NCBI GenBank assembly: GCA_963715565.1
Contig: OY970256.1
Coordinates: 5,890,001 to 5,954,000 of the forward strand
Reading direction: 5' to 3'
Origin: JACVRN01 sp963715565
Lineage (GTDB): Bacteria > Acidobacteriota > Blastocatellia > Pyrinomonadales > Pyrinomonadaceae
DNA: 64,000 nucleotides
This document shows, piece by piece, positions 8,362-17,459 of this stretch (position 1 is the stretch's first letter; each line of letters begins with the position of its first letter). A program made the position numbers and the translations under genes. The notes under the pieces were generated by a model. It saw only the letters and a program-made list of their open reading frames with translations, was not told where the DNA came from and made no database searches.

Positions 8362-9543
8362 ATGAACGAGCAGCCAACTCTTTTTGAAACCGAGGCGAAG
8401 GTGGGCGAAGCGCGCTCGGGCCGCTTAAAGACCCGCCGGGGCATTATAGAGACTCCGGTTTTCATGCCGGTCGGCACGGCGGGCACGGTCAAGGGCACGC
8501 GCTTTGAGGAACTGGAAGCGCCGGACGTGGACGCGCGCATCATCCTCGGCAATACCTATCACCTGTGGTTGCGACCCGGCGCGGAAATCATAGCCGCGTG
8601 CGGCGGTCTACATCGCTTCACGGGGTGGCAGCGCGCGTTGTTGACCGATTCCGGCGGCTTTCAGGTCTGGAGCCTCGGCGCGCTCCGCAAGATTTCCGAA
8701 GAGGGAACTGAGTTTCGCTCGCACATAGACGGGAGCCTGCGTTTTCTGTCGCCGGAAATCTCCATGGAAGTGCAGGCCGCGCTTGGCTCCGACATAGTGA
8801 TGGTCTTTGACGAATGCGCGCCGGGGCGTGCGACGCACGATGTCGCGCGAGCGAGCATGGAATTGACCGCACGCTGGGCCGCGCGTTCGCGCGAGCGCTT
8901 TAACCAGTTGCAGGGCGAAGGCGCTGACACGGGGCGCAGGGAGGCTGGCGATGGCCTCTCGGGCGCGCAGGCTCTTTTCGGAATTGTTCAGGGCGCGTCG
9001 CACATGGACTTGAGGCGTGAGAGCCTCGCGCGCACTATTGAGATTGGTTTTGACGGCTATGCTATCGGGGGGTTGAGCGTCGGCGAAGAAAAGGGCTTGA
9101 TGTATGACGTCGTAGAAGAGATTGCGCCGTTGATGCCAGGTGATAGGCCTCGCTATTTGATGGGCGTGGGCACGCCGGAAGATCTGGTCGAAGCGGTGGC
9201 GCGCGGCGTGGACATGTTCGATTGCGTTCTGCCCACCAGAAACGGTCGCACCGGTCAGGCTTTTACCTCTGTGGGCAAGTTGAACATCAAGAACGCACGC
9301 TTTGCGCGCGACACGCGCCCCTTAGACGAAAATTGCGAGTGCTCCGTCTGTCGCCGCCACACACGAGCTTACCTGCGCCATCTTTATCTAGCGGGCGAGA
9401 TGCTCGGGAGCATCCTGTTGTCCCATCATAACCTTGCGTTCTTCCTTGACACCATGAGGCGCGTGAGGCAATCTATTCGTTCTGGCGATTTCACGCGATT
9501 TCGGCGGGAGTTTCTTGTGGGCATGGGCTCCGGTTTGGAGTAA
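8362..9543 (+). CDS. tgt: tRNA-guanine transglycosylase (queuosine biosynthesis)
   Basis: 393 residues. The enzyme exchanges the wobble guanine of GUN-anticodon tRNAs for preQ1. Signature segments are PVFMPVGTAGTVK near residue 32, LTDSGGFQVWSLG (nucleophilic and base-binding region), AIGGLSVGE, FDCVLPTRNGRTG (catalytic Asp) and the zinc site C-E-C-S-V-C with a distal His in LLSHHN. Length matches the family. Its start codon lies directly at the right end of the inserted element. yajC-secD-secF follow downstream, the classic tgt-yajC-secDF order. Confidence 0.95.
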   Translation: MNEQPTLFETEAKVGEARSGRLKTRRGIIETPVFMPVGTAGTVKGTRFEELEAPDVDARIILGNTYHLWLRPGAEIIAACGGLHRFTGWQRALLTDSGGFQVWSLGALRKISEEGTEFRSHIDGSLRFLSPEISMEVQAALGSDIVMVFDECAPGRATHDVARASMELTARWAARSRERFNQLQGEGADTGRREAGDGLSGAQALFGIVQGASHMDLRRESLARTIEIGFDGYAIGGLSVGEEKGLMYDVVEEIAPLMPGDRPRYLMGVGTPEDLVEAVARGVDMFDCVLPTRNGRTGQAFTSVGKLNIKNARFARDTRPLDENCECSVCRRHTRAYLRHLYLAGEMLGSILLSHHNLAFFLDTMRRVRQSIRSGDFTRFRREFLVGMGSGLE

Positions 9544-9625
9544 GCCCTTGGCGTCCTCAGAATGTGCGTGGGATACGCCCGAAGCTGTGCGTGTCAACAA
9601 TTCCCCTTAATTAAAGAAAATAAAA

Positions 9626-9937
9626 ATGGCGCTACTTTTAATCTTCTTTCAGGGCGGCGGCGCGGGCAGTTTTCTGACGCTCATCTTGCCGTGGGTGCTT
9701 ATCTTCGGCGTGTTCTACGTGCTGGTCGTCCTTCCACAGAGACGCCGCCAGCGCGAGCTTCAGGAAACAATTGCGAACCTTAAATCGGGCGACCGCATAC
9801 TGACTACCGGCGGCATCATCGGCACGGTCCAGAGCGTGCGCGATACGTCGCTCATCATCCGCAGCGCAGACAAATCCATGATCGAGATCGCGCGCTCGGC
9901 GGTTGCCGGATTACAAACGGAAGAAGAGAAGAAGTGA
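9626..9937 (+). CDS. yajC: Preprotein translocase subunit YajC
   Basis: 103 residues with one N-terminal transmembrane helix (residues 14-34, LTLILPWVLIFGVFYVLVVLP). The YajC signature PQRRRQRELQETIANLKSGDRILTTGGIIG follows. It is an accessory subunit of the SecDF complex in the inner membrane. It lies in its usual place between tgt and secD. Confidence 0.93.
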   Translation: MALLLIFFQGGGAGSFLTLILPWVLIFGVFYVLVVLPQRRRQRELQETIANLKSGDRILTTGGIIGTVQSVRDTSLIIRSADKSMIEIARSAVAGLQTEEEKK

Positions 9938-9942
9938 GAGAG

Positions 9943-10033
9943 CAGTTTTCAGTTGACAGTTTTTAGTTTTCAGAAAAGAGCACGAGCCCTGTCTGTCTTT
10001 ATCTGAAAACTAAAAACTGTCAACTGAAAACTG
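9943..10033. repeat. Perfect 31-bp inverted repeat between yajC and secD
   Basis: The segment 9943-9973 is the exact reverse complement of 10003-10033, with a 29-base loop. The arms are built from short T/A-rich words (CAGTTTTCAG, TTTTTAG). The right arm ends 10 bases before the secD start codon, so a stable hairpin would form in the operon mRNA right next to the secD ribosome site. Confidence 0.9.
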
Positions 10034-10043
10034 GAATCGAAGT

Positions 10044-11741
10044 ATGAAGAAGAAGAATCTGCTGCAACGCATTATCATCATCACGCTCGTTACGCTGGTG
10101 GGCATCTACATCGTCATCGGCCCGCGCCGCAAACCGACCCGACAGGATTTCACCTGGGCCGGTATCAAGAAAAACCTTCAGCAAAACATACACCTCGGCC
10201 TTGACCTTCAGGGCGGCTCGCACCTCGTCATGCAGGTGCAGACGGCTGATTACCTGAAGCGTATGACGACCGACAATGCCTCTGCGGCGGAAACGGCTGC
10301 CAAGGATGCGCAGATGCCGGTCAAGGAAGCGCGCAGCGAAGTCGGCAACAATAGCTACATAGTCGTAGTGGACACGGGCGACGCGTCCAAAAATCAGCCG
10401 GTGCGCGAGGCTGTCGAGAAAAAGGTAGACTTGCGCGACTGGACTTTCTCGGAATCCGGGAGCGTGCTGAGGTGGTCGCTGCCGACGGCTATGCAGCGCC
10501 TGCTCGCGCAACAGGCCGTCGAACAATCGCTAAAAATCATTGACAGCCGCATCAACACGCTGGGCGTCACAGAGCCCACCTTGCAGACGCACGGCGCGGC
10601 CGGCTCAAACCAGATTCTGCTTCAGATGCCGGGCATCTCCGACCCCGAGCGCGTGAAGAGAGTGCTCGTCGGCGAATCGCGTCTGGACCTCGTGCACGTC
10701 GTCAGCCCGCCGAGCCCCGCAGGCGTGCAAAAATATGCGACCCGTGAAGAGGCGCTCCAAAGCATCGGCGGAAGTGAAACGGCTGGACGCAGAGTCCTGC
10801 CCTATAACGAGCGTGATGAGCCGACCACAGCCGGAGGCGCAGAGGCTCAACCGGCTCAGGCCAAGCCGCCGACCTTTGTCGTCGTCGAATATCCGGCCAT
10901 CGTCACCGGCAGCGAGTTGCGTAACGCGCAGGCCGTAACGTCTCGCGCGGGCTCGGATGATTACCAGATTCAGTTTTCCTTAAAGCCTGCGGGCGCTCAG
11001 AAGTTCGGCGATTGGACCGGGCGCAATATCAACGAGTACATGGGCGTGGTTTTGAACGATAAGGTCGAATCCATCGCCTACATCAAATCGCAGATTACAG
11101 ACTCGGGCGAGATTAGCGGTCGCTTTACACAGAAGTCCGCGGAGGAATTGGCGCTGACGCTGCGCTCGGGCGCTTTGCCTGCGACCATCACGTACCAGGA
11201 AGAACGCACCGTCGGGCCGAGCCTCGGCGCAGACTCGATTCGCTCAGGCGTCAAAGCCTCGCTCTACGGTCTCGTGTTCGTGATTATCTTCATGGTCATT
11301 TACTATCGCGGCGCGGGCATCAACGCGGTCATCGCGCTTATCCTGAACATGATTTTGACCGTCGCCGGGCTGGTGATTTTCGGAGCCACGCTGACCCTGC
11401 CGGGCATCGCCGGTCTAATCCTGACCATCGGCATGGCCGTGGACTCGAACGTGCTCATCTTCGAGCGCATACGCGAGGAGTTGCTGACGGGTAAAACGGT
11501 CGGGTCGGCTGTCGAGCAGGGGTTTGCGCGCGCGTTTGTGACCATCATAGACACGCACGTCACGACCATCGTTTCGTCGCTCTTTCTATTTATCTTCGGC
11601 ACAGGACCGATTCGCGGTTTCGCCGTGACACTCGTGCTCGGACTGCTCGTCAATCTCTTCTCTGCCGTCTACGTCTCGCGCACGATCTTTATGTGGCTCC
11701 TGAACCGCAAGAATCGTAGCGCCCAGACGCTCAGTATTTAG
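10044..11741 (+). CDS. secD: Protein translocase subunit SecD
   Basis: 565 residues. The N-terminal helix (residues 10-27, IIITLVTLVGIYIVIGP) is followed by the conserved HLGLDLQGGSHLVM near residue 50. A large periplasmic region with P1-type folds comes next, and then five C-terminal membrane helices starting at LYGLVFVIIFMVIYY. The segment GMAVDSNVLIFERIREEL is the conserved proton-path motif. SecD works with SecF and YajC to drive late steps of protein export with the proton motive force. No internal stop or gap is visible. Confidence 0.95.
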   Translation: MKKKNLLQRIIIITLVTLVGIYIVIGPRRKPTRQDFTWAGIKKNLQQNIHLGLDLQGGSHLVMQVQTADYLKRMTTDNASAAETAAKDAQMPVKEARSEVGNNSYIVVVDTGDASKNQPVREAVEKKVDLRDWTFSESGSVLRWSLPTAMQRLLAQQAVEQSLKIIDSRINTLGVTEPTLQTHGAAGSNQILLQMPGISDPERVKRVLVGESRLDLVHVVSPPSPAGVQKYATREEALQSIGGSETAGRRVLPYNERDEPTTAGGAEAQPAQAKPPTFVVVEYPAIVTGSELRNAQAVTSRAGSDDYQIQFSLKPAGAQKFGDWTGRNINEYMGVVLNDKVESIAYIKSQITDSGEISGRFTQKSAEELALTLRSGALPATITYQEERTVGPSLGADSIRSGVKASLYGLVFVIIFMVIYYRGAGINAVIALILNMILTVAGLVIFGATLTLPGIAGLILTIGMAVDSNVLIFERIREELLTGKTVGSAVEQGFARAFVTIIDTHVTTIVSSLFLFIFGTGPIRGFAVTLVLGLLVNLFSAVYVSRTIFMWLLNRKNRSAQTLSI

Positions 11742-11743
11742 GA

Positions 11744-11823
11744 GTTCCAAATCCCAAGTCCCAAGTCCCAAGTCCTCTTTTTTGACTTGAGACTTTGGAC
11801 TTGGGACTTGGGACTTGGAACTT
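11744..11823. repeat. Imperfect inverted repeat between secD and secF
   Basis: The left arm contains tandem CCCAAGT units and the right arm the complementary ACTTGGG units. Together they form a hairpin of about 35 bp with a few mismatches. It fills almost the whole 90-base secD-secF gap. Confidence 0.8.
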
Positions 11824-11831
11824 AAGTAACC

Positions 11832-12911
11832 ATGATTCAAATTTTTCACAACGTTAACATTGACTGGCTGGCGCATCGCGGCAAATTCATAGCGCTCTCG
11901 GTGTTGCTGCTGTTGGCCGGGTTGGCCTCGGCTGTGATTCGTCAAGCTGTGCCGGGCGGGACCGAAGCTTTCAACCTCGGCGTTGATTTCAAGGGCGGCA
12001 CAGTCGTCACGGTCAAGTTCCGCCAGCGCCCCTCGTCCGAGCAAATACGTGCCGCGCTCGCCGCCCAGGGCGTCCGCGATGCCACCGTGCAGGAGGATGC
12101 CAACAAGCCGGACGAAGTTCTCATACGCCTGCCGCTCCAGAATCCTACGGCAGCCGAAGCCAACGAGCAGGCAGCGCGTGAGCAGGTGGACGTGGGCCGC
12201 AATCTTGTACGCGAGGCTCTCAAAACTTTCGGGCCGGAGGCTGAAAAGGACGTCGCACAGGAGCCGCAGGCCGCGTTCAGGATTGAGGGCACGGATCAGG
12301 TCGGACCCGTCGCGGGCCGACAACTACGCAATCAAGCCGTCATCGTCAGCCTGATGGCGCTCGTCGGTATCCTTATATATATAGCTTTACGTTTTGAGTT
12401 GACCTACGGCATCGCTGCCGTGCTCGCCGTCTTTCACGACGTGCTGATTACGCTCGGGTTTTTCTCCATCTTTCAGTGGGAGGTGAACCTGACGGTAATC
12501 GCCGCGCTCTTGACGCTTATCGGTTTCTCCGTCAACGACACCATTGTCTCGTTTGACCGCATGCGCGAGAACCTGCGCATTAATCGCCGCACGACCCTTT
12601 ATCAGCTCGCCAACGATGCCATCAACCAGACGCTTTCGCGCACGGTGATTACGGGCGGGCTGGTCTTTCTCTCCGTGCTGGCGCTTGTCCTCTTCGGAGG
12701 CGAAGTCCTGCGGCCCTTCTCGCTCGCGCTCTTTATAGGCATCATCGTCGGAACCTATTCGACCATCGCTATTGCAAGCCCGATCATGGTCTGGTGGCAG
12801 CAGCAGTTGGAAAAGGGGCGCACACGCGCGCGTGCCGCAACTGCTAAACAGACTGGGACGCAGACCGGGCGCGGTCAGGCCGCTGCTGCGGCGCGTGCGG
12901 GTCGCGGCTAG
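11832..12911 (+). CDS. secF: Protein translocase subunit SecF
   Basis: 359 residues. TM1 is at residues 20-38, followed by NLGVDFKGGTVVTVKF (the SecF D-x-x-GG motif). Five C-terminal helices begin at QAVIVSLMALVGILIYIALRF. GFSVNDTIVSFDRMREN is the conserved channel motif. The C-terminal tail is rich in Ala/Gly/Arg/Thr and probably disordered. It is the partner of SecD, encoded separately here rather than as a SecDF fusion. Confidence 0.95.
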   Translation: MIQIFHNVNIDWLAHRGKFIALSVLLLLAGLASAVIRQAVPGGTEAFNLGVDFKGGTVVTVKFRQRPSSEQIRAALAAQGVRDATVQEDANKPDEVLIRLPLQNPTAAEANEQAAREQVDVGRNLVREALKTFGPEAEKDVAQEPQAAFRIEGTDQVGPVAGRQLRNQAVIVSLMALVGILIYIALRFELTYGIAAVLAVFHDVLITLGFFSIFQWEVNLTVIAALLTLIGFSVNDTIVSFDRMRENLRINRRTTLYQLANDAINQTLSRTVITGGLVFLSVLALVLFGGEVLRPFSLALFIGIIVGTYSTIAIASPIMVWWQQQLEKGRTRARAATAKQTGTQTGRGQAAAAARAGRG

Positions 12912-12934
12912 TCTGAGGCTGTGTGTGAGAGCGG

Positions 12935-12970
12935 GGGCCGCGTTGGAAACCAACGCGCTCCTTGCGGCCC
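12935..12970 (+). terminator. Nested hairpin after secF
   Basis: GCGTTGG-AAA-CCAACGC (12940-12956) sits inside GGGCCGC/GCGGCCC. It is 23 bases after the secF stop and would end the tgt-secF transcript. There is no clear U-run behind it, so the terminator assignment is tentative. Confidence 0.45.
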
Positions 12971-13070
12971 GTTCCTGAAAGATAATCCAAGCCCTCGGCG
13001 TGCTCCATATATTTTGCGCCGCCTCGATAAAGAATTTATTTTCGCAACCGCTTTATAACCGATTTTGCGC

Positions 13071-13100
13071 TTGACTTTACAGGGCAGTGCGGCATAGACT
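13071..13100 (+). promoter_or_regulatory. Sigma-70-like promoter of the tonB-exb operon
   Basis: TTGACT (13071-13076) and TAGACT (13095-13100) are 18 bp apart, in a gene-free gap upstream of tonB. A start near 13107 would leave a leader of about 310 bases. Confidence 0.5.
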
Positions 13101-13106
13101 GCGCTC

Positions 13107-13420
13107 GTTGCTGGCCAATTAAATATGCTACTAGGACGCGCTCGCGAATCACTGGAAGTGAATCGCTGTGGAGGCGCGGTGGTCTATGTTTAGTGGCCGG
13201 TGCAATCGGTTCGTTTTCCCCGCACAGCGGCCACAGAGAGCATGGTAGTGCTTCATTCAGAAAGCACGATTGGGCCGCCAGCGACTCCCTCCACTTCGTG
13301 CACTAACTTTTACTCAAGCGGGCTGACAGGATTTTGCGGGCGCGTCTTATCTGGCAATAATTCGGTCTTTTAATTTTCGTACCCCTGATCCATTTGGCAC
13401 CGGAATAGGGAGGACACTTT
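13107..13420 (+). other. Long untranslated leader upstream of tonB
   Basis: No open frame with a ribosome site is seen in this gap. A small hairpin is visible around GAATCACTGGAAGTGAATC (about 13146-13164). No riboswitch family was recognised. The last bases hold GGGAGGA, the tonB ribosome site. Confidence 0.4.
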
Positions 13421-14212
13421 ATGTTCGAGCATCTGGTCGAGTCAACAACGCACAAAGACGATTTGGCGCGTAAAGGCTCATTCATCGGCATCACGGCCCT
13501 GGCATACCTCGTGATCTTTGTCGCGCTCGGCATCGGCAGCATCATGTGGTTCGACGCTCAGCTTGAGAATCAGAATCTTGAGCTGGTGACACTCGTCGCG
13601 CCCGTTCCTATCGAGGAGAAGGCGAAGGAAGCCCCGAAGGAAGCGCCCAAGCAGACGGCTGCCAGCGAAGACCGCCAGGTTACTACCGTGCGGGAACTCA
13701 CGACCGAGCGCCCCGAAGCTGCGCCGCAGCAAATTAAAATCACAACCCAGCAATCGCCGCCCGACGTTTCAGGCGCACGAGTCGGTAACCGCGATTACAT
13801 CGCCACGGGCGGGCCGACCCTTCCGGGCGCAGGAGCTGGCACAGGCACTGGTGGAACAGGCACGGGCGGAGGTCCTGTAGTGGACGAACCGCCGCCACCG
13901 CCGCCGCCCAAGCCTGACCCGCCCAAGCGCACGGCTCCGATATCGGGAGGCGTCTTGAACGGTAAGGCCGTCAGTCTGCCGAAGCCTGCCTATCCTGCTG
14001 TCGCCAAGGCCGCGCGTCAGACGGGCACTGTGACGGTGCAGGTGACGATTGACGAAAACGGCAGCGTGATTTCGGCGCGTGCTGTGGGCGGGCCGCCGCT
14101 CCTGCAAGCCGCCGCCGTGCAGGCCGCCTATGGAGCGAAATTCTCGCCGACCAAGCTTTCCGGCCAGCCCGTGAAAGTGACAGGCGTGATTACATATAAC
14201 TTCCAGTTGTAG
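13421..14212 (+). CDS. TonB-family energy transducer
   Basis: 263 residues, ATG with GGGAGGA 6 bases upstream. One N-terminal membrane helix (about residues 22-42, FIGITALAYLVIFVALGIGSI) is followed by an acidic/Lys/Pro linker. A Gly-Thr-rich then poly-Pro segment (PPPPPPPKPDPPK) comes next. The C-terminal TonB domain starts near residue 178 (KPAYPAVAKAARQTGTVTVQ) and ends VTGVITYNFQL. It spans the periplasm to pass energy from ExbB/ExbD to outer-membrane receptors. exbB and two exbD genes follow on the same strand, which supports the call. Confidence 0.88.
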   Translation: MFEHLVESTTHKDDLARKGSFIGITALAYLVIFVALGIGSIMWFDAQLENQNLELVTLVAPVPIEEKAKEAPKEAPKQTAASEDRQVTTVRELTTERPEAAPQQIKITTQQSPPDVSGARVGNRDYIATGGPTLPGAGAGTGTGGTGTGGGPVVDEPPPPPPPKPDPPKRTAPISGGVLNGKAVSLPKPAYPAVAKAARQTGTVTVQVTIDENGSVISARAVGGPPLLQAAAVQAAYGAKFSPTKLSGQPVKVTGVITYNFQL

Positions 14213-14327
14213 AAGCCGGGCTTCGGCGCGTCCGCAGGAGCAGCTCAAATGATTTTGGCTGCTCCCGCTGCGCGCGTCTTCGGTCCAGTTCTAGATTTAA
14301 GTAATCAAACCTTTGGAGGGGTTTACC

Positions 14328-15104
14328 GTGAATATTCTAGCAAGTTTTCTCGGAACGAAAGCCTTCGGCTTTTTCGTTTTCTTGTGGCAGGAAGCGGCGC
14401 AGACGCAGGGTGGTGAAGCAGCCAACGCTTTCACCATCACCGAAATGCTGAAGCACCTGGGCTGGGTAGCTTTGGGCGTGGTCATCATCCTCTTGATCAT
14501 GTCGGTGTATTCCATCGCCATCATGGTCGAGCGCTTTTTGACCTACAGGGCCGCCAAGCAGCAGTCGCGCCAGTTTGCCCCGCGCGTCGCGCAGGCTCTC
14601 AAGAACGACCGCATCGAAGAGGCCATCAACATCTCGGACAAGCACAGAAAATCGCACCTTGCGATGGTGGTCAACAGTGGTCTTCAGGAGTTCAGAGCGC
14701 ACGAGCAATCAAGTGAAATCTCGGGCGACGAGATAGAGGCCAGCAAGCGAGCGCTGCAACGCGCCATCGCGATTAAGACCGCAGAGTTTCGTCGCGGATT
14801 GTCAGGTCTCGCCACCATCGGCTCGACCGCTCCGTTCGTCGGTCTCTTCGGCACGGTGTTCGGCATCATCAACGCCTTCCAGGGCATGAAGAACGCCGAA
14901 TCAGCCGGTATCGCGGCGGTCGCCGGAGGAATCTCCGAGGCGCTCTTTACTACCGCGCTGGGTCTGGCCGTGGCCGTGCCCGCCGTGTGGCTCTTTAACT
15001 ACTTTACAAGTAAGGTTGACGGCTTCGTCGTCGAGATGGACAACTCGGCTTCGGAATTGATCGACTACTTCTTGAAGAACCGCACGCGCCAACTGAAACC
15101 ATAG
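14328..15104 (+). CDS. exbB: ExbB/TolQ/MotA proton-channel protein
   Basis: GTG at 14328 is preferred. It has GGAGG 8 bases upstream, while the in-frame TTG at 14313 overlaps that site. The protein is about 258 residues with three membrane helices: near residues 48-70 (VALGVVIILLIMSVYSIAIMV), after GLATIGSTAPFVGLFGTVFGI, and at FTTALGLAVAVPAVWLFNYF. These are the standard ExbB/TolQ segments. It forms the pentameric stator around ExbD. Confidence 0.92.
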   Translation: MNILASFLGTKAFGFFVFLWQEAAQTQGGEAANAFTITEMLKHLGWVALGVVIILLIMSVYSIAIMVERFLTYRAAKQQSRQFAPRVAQALKNDRIEEAINISDKHRKSHLAMVVNSGLQEFRAHEQSSEISGDEIEASKRALQRAIAIKTAEFRRGLSGLATIGSTAPFVGLFGTVFGIINAFQGMKNAESAGIAAVAGGISEALFTTALGLAVAVPAVWLFNYFTSKVDGFVVEMDNSASELIDYFLKNRTRQLKP

Positions 15105-15291
15105 TCGTCTCGGTGGGCGGAGGAGTTATCCTTGCCGCCCGCTTCTTTTGTTCGCAAGGGTTACCCTGTAAAGGGAGACGCGGCAAACCCCTCGCCCGCG
15201 CTCTTTCCGTCCGGGGCTGACCGGCGCGGAAAGTGGAGCGGCGCAGCACCACCTCTCTGACACCGGACACGTTAGAAGGAGAGTTAGCTTT

Positions 15292-15765
15292 ATGGGAATG
15301 AGTGGAGGCGGCGAGCATCTAAATTCCGAGATTAACGTCACGCCGATGGTCGACATCATGCTGGTGCTTTTGATCATCTTCATGGTGGTCACGCCCTTTC
15401 TTCAACAGGGTGTGACGGTCGCCATCCCGCGCGAGACAAACAGCCCGGACGTTGACCCGGCGATTATCAAAGAATCGTCGGTCGTTATTTCGATTCCGTC
15501 CGACGGCGAATATTATCTCGGCAAAGAAAAGGTGAACAAAGCCGACATCGGGACGGAAGTCAAACGCCGCATGGAAAAGAAACCGCCCGAGGAACAGATT
15601 GTTTACATTAAATCCGGCGTCGGCGTCTCTTATGGCGACGTCGTCGGCGTCATTGACGAGGTTCGGCGTAAAGGCGAAGTCCAACAGATTGGCCTCGTCG
15701 CCGACAAGAAGAAGAAAGGCGGGGCGGAAGCTCCGGCTGCTCCGGCTCCAGCGCCGGCCTCGTAA
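15292..15765 (+). CDS. exbD: ExbD/TolR family protein (first copy)
   Basis: 157 residues, ATG with AAGGAGAG upstream. MGMSGGG precedes INVTPMVDIMLVLLIIFMVV, the single helix with the essential Asp (residue 20 region) of the proton path. The periplasmic domain includes YIKSGVGVSYGDVVGVIDEV, typical of ExbD/TolR. It ends in an Ala/Pro-rich tail. A second exbD follows after 24 bases. Confidence 0.93.
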   Translation: MGMSGGGEHLNSEINVTPMVDIMLVLLIIFMVVTPFLQQGVTVAIPRETNSPDVDPAIIKESSVVISIPSDGEYYLGKEKVNKADIGTEVKRRMEKKPPEEQIVYIKSGVGVSYGDVVGVIDEVRRKGEVQQIGLVADKKKKGGAEAPAAPAPAPAS

Positions 15766-15789
15766 AGTCATCGAAGAGGAGTTTTAACT

Positions 15790-16260
15790 ATGGGAATGAG
15801 TGGAGGCGGTGGCGGCGACAGAGCCGTCCCCTATATCAACGTCACGCCGTTGATAGACGTACTGCTGGTGCTGCTGATTATCTTCATGGTGGTCACGCCT
15901 TTGAAGCCCAGCCGCTTCAAAGCCCTGATCCCGACGCCGCCCAAAGAGGAGCAGTCGCAGGCCACGGCCTTTGAGCTTAACCTCCGCGTGGATGTTGCCA
16001 AAGACCTGAAGCTGCAACTCAACGGCACGGACATCGGTTCTGTCAACGATACGGTCAAGCTGAGCCAGACGCTGACAGATATTTTTCAGCAGCGCAAAGA
16101 CCGAAACCAGGTTAACCCGGCCACGGGCGAACTCTACAAGACCGTCTTTATCAAAGCGCCGAAGTCAGTCAAATACGGCGAGGTGGTCAAGGTCATAGAC
16201 GCCGTCAAGGGTGCAGGCGCAAGCCCCGTAGGCTTGCAGGTTGACGCTCTCGACCAATAA
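15790..16260 (+). CDS. exbD: ExbD/TolR family protein (second copy)
   Basis: 156 residues with ribosome site AGAGGAG. It shares the MGMSGGG start and the helix INVTPLIDVLLVLLIIFMVV, with the channel Asp retained. The periplasmic part differs from copy 1, with a longer insert containing IFQQRKDRNQVNPATGEL. It ends in VKYGEVVKVIDAVKGAGASP. Two non-identical ExbD proteins with one ExbB suggest a mixed ExbD dimer inside the ExbB ring, or alternative partners. Confidence 0.93.
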   Translation: MGMSGGGGGDRAVPYINVTPLIDVLLVLLIIFMVVTPLKPSRFKALIPTPPKEEQSQATAFELNLRVDVAKDLKLQLNGTDIGSVNDTVKLSQTLTDIFQQRKDRNQVNPATGELYKTVFIKAPKSVKYGEVVKVIDAVKGAGASPVGLQVDALDQ

Positions 16261-16263
16261 AGC

Positions 16264-16338
16264 AGTGACAAGTGACGAGTGACAAGTGACCAGTAAAACT
16301 TGTTCCTGCTCGTCACTTGTCACTCGTCACTTGTCACT
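16264..16338. repeat. Perfect 27-bp inverted repeat between exbD and the TPR gene
   Basis: The segment 16264-16290 (tandem AGTGACA/AGTGACG words) is the exact complement of 16312-16338, with a 21-base loop. It occupies most of the 102-base gap inside the operon. Confidence 0.9.
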
Positions 16339-16362
16339 TTTAATATTTGGAGCTATCAAGCG

Positions 16363-17205
16363 ATGAAACCATCTCATGCCAGGCTCGCGCTCCTGATCCT
16401 GGTCTTACTCGTCGGCACTCCGGGTTGCGGGATTATTAACCGCATTCGCGCCAAAAACGAGATCAACGAAGCGGCACGGTCTTACAAGTCCGGAAGGTTC
16501 GCCGAAGCCCAGCAACACGCCGAACGCGCCCTGGCCCTCTACCCGGACGACAAGAACGCGCCGGTCTTTATTGCCCGCTCGATTCACGCGCAGTACAAGC
16601 AGGGCGTGGATACGCCGGAGAACATCAAGAAGGCCGAGGGCGCGATAGAGGCTTACAAGTTCATTCTGGCTAAAGATAAGAACAACGACGAAGCCTACAA
16701 GGCCGTCGCTTTTCTACTGGGCCAGTTGGGCAAGCAGGACGAGCAGATTGCCTGGATTCGCCAGCGCGCGACGGACGAATCGGTGGACGCTTCCAAGCGC
16801 TCTGAATCCTACACCTTCCTTGCCAACAAGGACTGGGAGTGCTCTTTCCAGATTACAGAGCAGAAGTCCAACCAGAAGACCGTCGAGAGGGATGGCAAGA
16901 CCGTCATCCAGTGGGTTAAGCCCGAGGCCGCAGGCGAATACGACAAGGCCAACATGTGTGTGACGCGCGGTCTGGAAAACGTCGAAACAGCCATCAAGCT
17001 CGACCCCAACAACGAAAAGGCATGGGGCTACAAGACCAACCTCCTTCTGGAAAAGGTCAAGCTCTCTGAGATGGACGGCAAGCCCGAAGACAAGGCCATG
17101 TACGCCAAGCAGGCCGACGAAGCGCAGAAGCGCACGACCCAGCTTTCAGAGCAGAAGAAGAAAGAGGAAGAGGCGAAGAAACCTCCTCCGCCTCCGACCA
17201 GCTAA
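16363..17205 (+). CDS. TPR-repeat lipoprotein
   Basis: ATG at 16363 is chosen because the signal peptide begins there. The upstream in-frame extension reads through the inverted repeat. About 280 residues. A lipoprotein signal LALLILVLLVGTPGC ends in a lipobox with Cys near residue 22. TPR-like helices follow (SYKSGRFAEAQQHAERALALYPDDKNAPVFIARSI, and a final pair with DPNNEKAWGYKTNLLLEK). The C-terminus is Lys/Glu then Pro-rich. It closes the tonB-exbB-exbD-exbD operon, so it is probably an outer-membrane-tethered accessory of that energy-transduction system. Its specific role is unknown. Confidence 0.8.
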   Translation: MKPSHARLALLILVLLVGTPGCGIINRIRAKNEINEAARSYKSGRFAEAQQHAERALALYPDDKNAPVFIARSIHAQYKQGVDTPENIKKAEGAIEAYKFILAKDKNNDEAYKAVAFLLGQLGKQDEQIAWIRQRATDESVDASKRSESYTFLANKDWECSFQITEQKSNQKTVERDGKTVIQWVKPEAAGEYDKANMCVTRGLENVETAIKLDPNNEKAWGYKTNLLLEKVKLSEMDGKPEDKAMYAKQADEAQKRTTQLSEQKKKEEEAKKPPPPPTS

Positions 17206-17271
17206 GGCTTTCTTGCGGCGAGAAACTTTCGGACGAGGGCAAACTCTGTCCGAACCGCCCGGTGAAGATAA

Positions 17272-17311
17272 AGGTGATGCTCGACTTTACGGTCGGGCAT
17301 CACCTATTCTT
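17272..17311 (+). terminator. Terminator after the tonB-exb-TPR operon
   Basis: AGGTGATGC (17272-17280) pairs with GCATCACCT (17297-17305), and CGAC/GTCG form an inner stem. ATTCTTATT follows. It lies 66 bases after the TPR stop. Confidence 0.6.
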
Positions 17312-17459
17312 ATTCCCGGTGGAATTGGTTTTCGCCTTCAGGGCGGGTAAGCATCTTCGCCGTTCCCTCAGACTTTAAGCAATCGCCGCGCGCCTTGCGG
17401 CATCTAAATTAGTCTGAGCCAGTAGTCTTTTCCTTTTTCCGGGCTCGCACAAAGCTGGA

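Noticed and set aside
13107..13420. Cobalamin or c-di-GMP riboswitch upstream of tonB
   Set aside because: The conserved cores of those classes are not present; only generic hairpins are seen.
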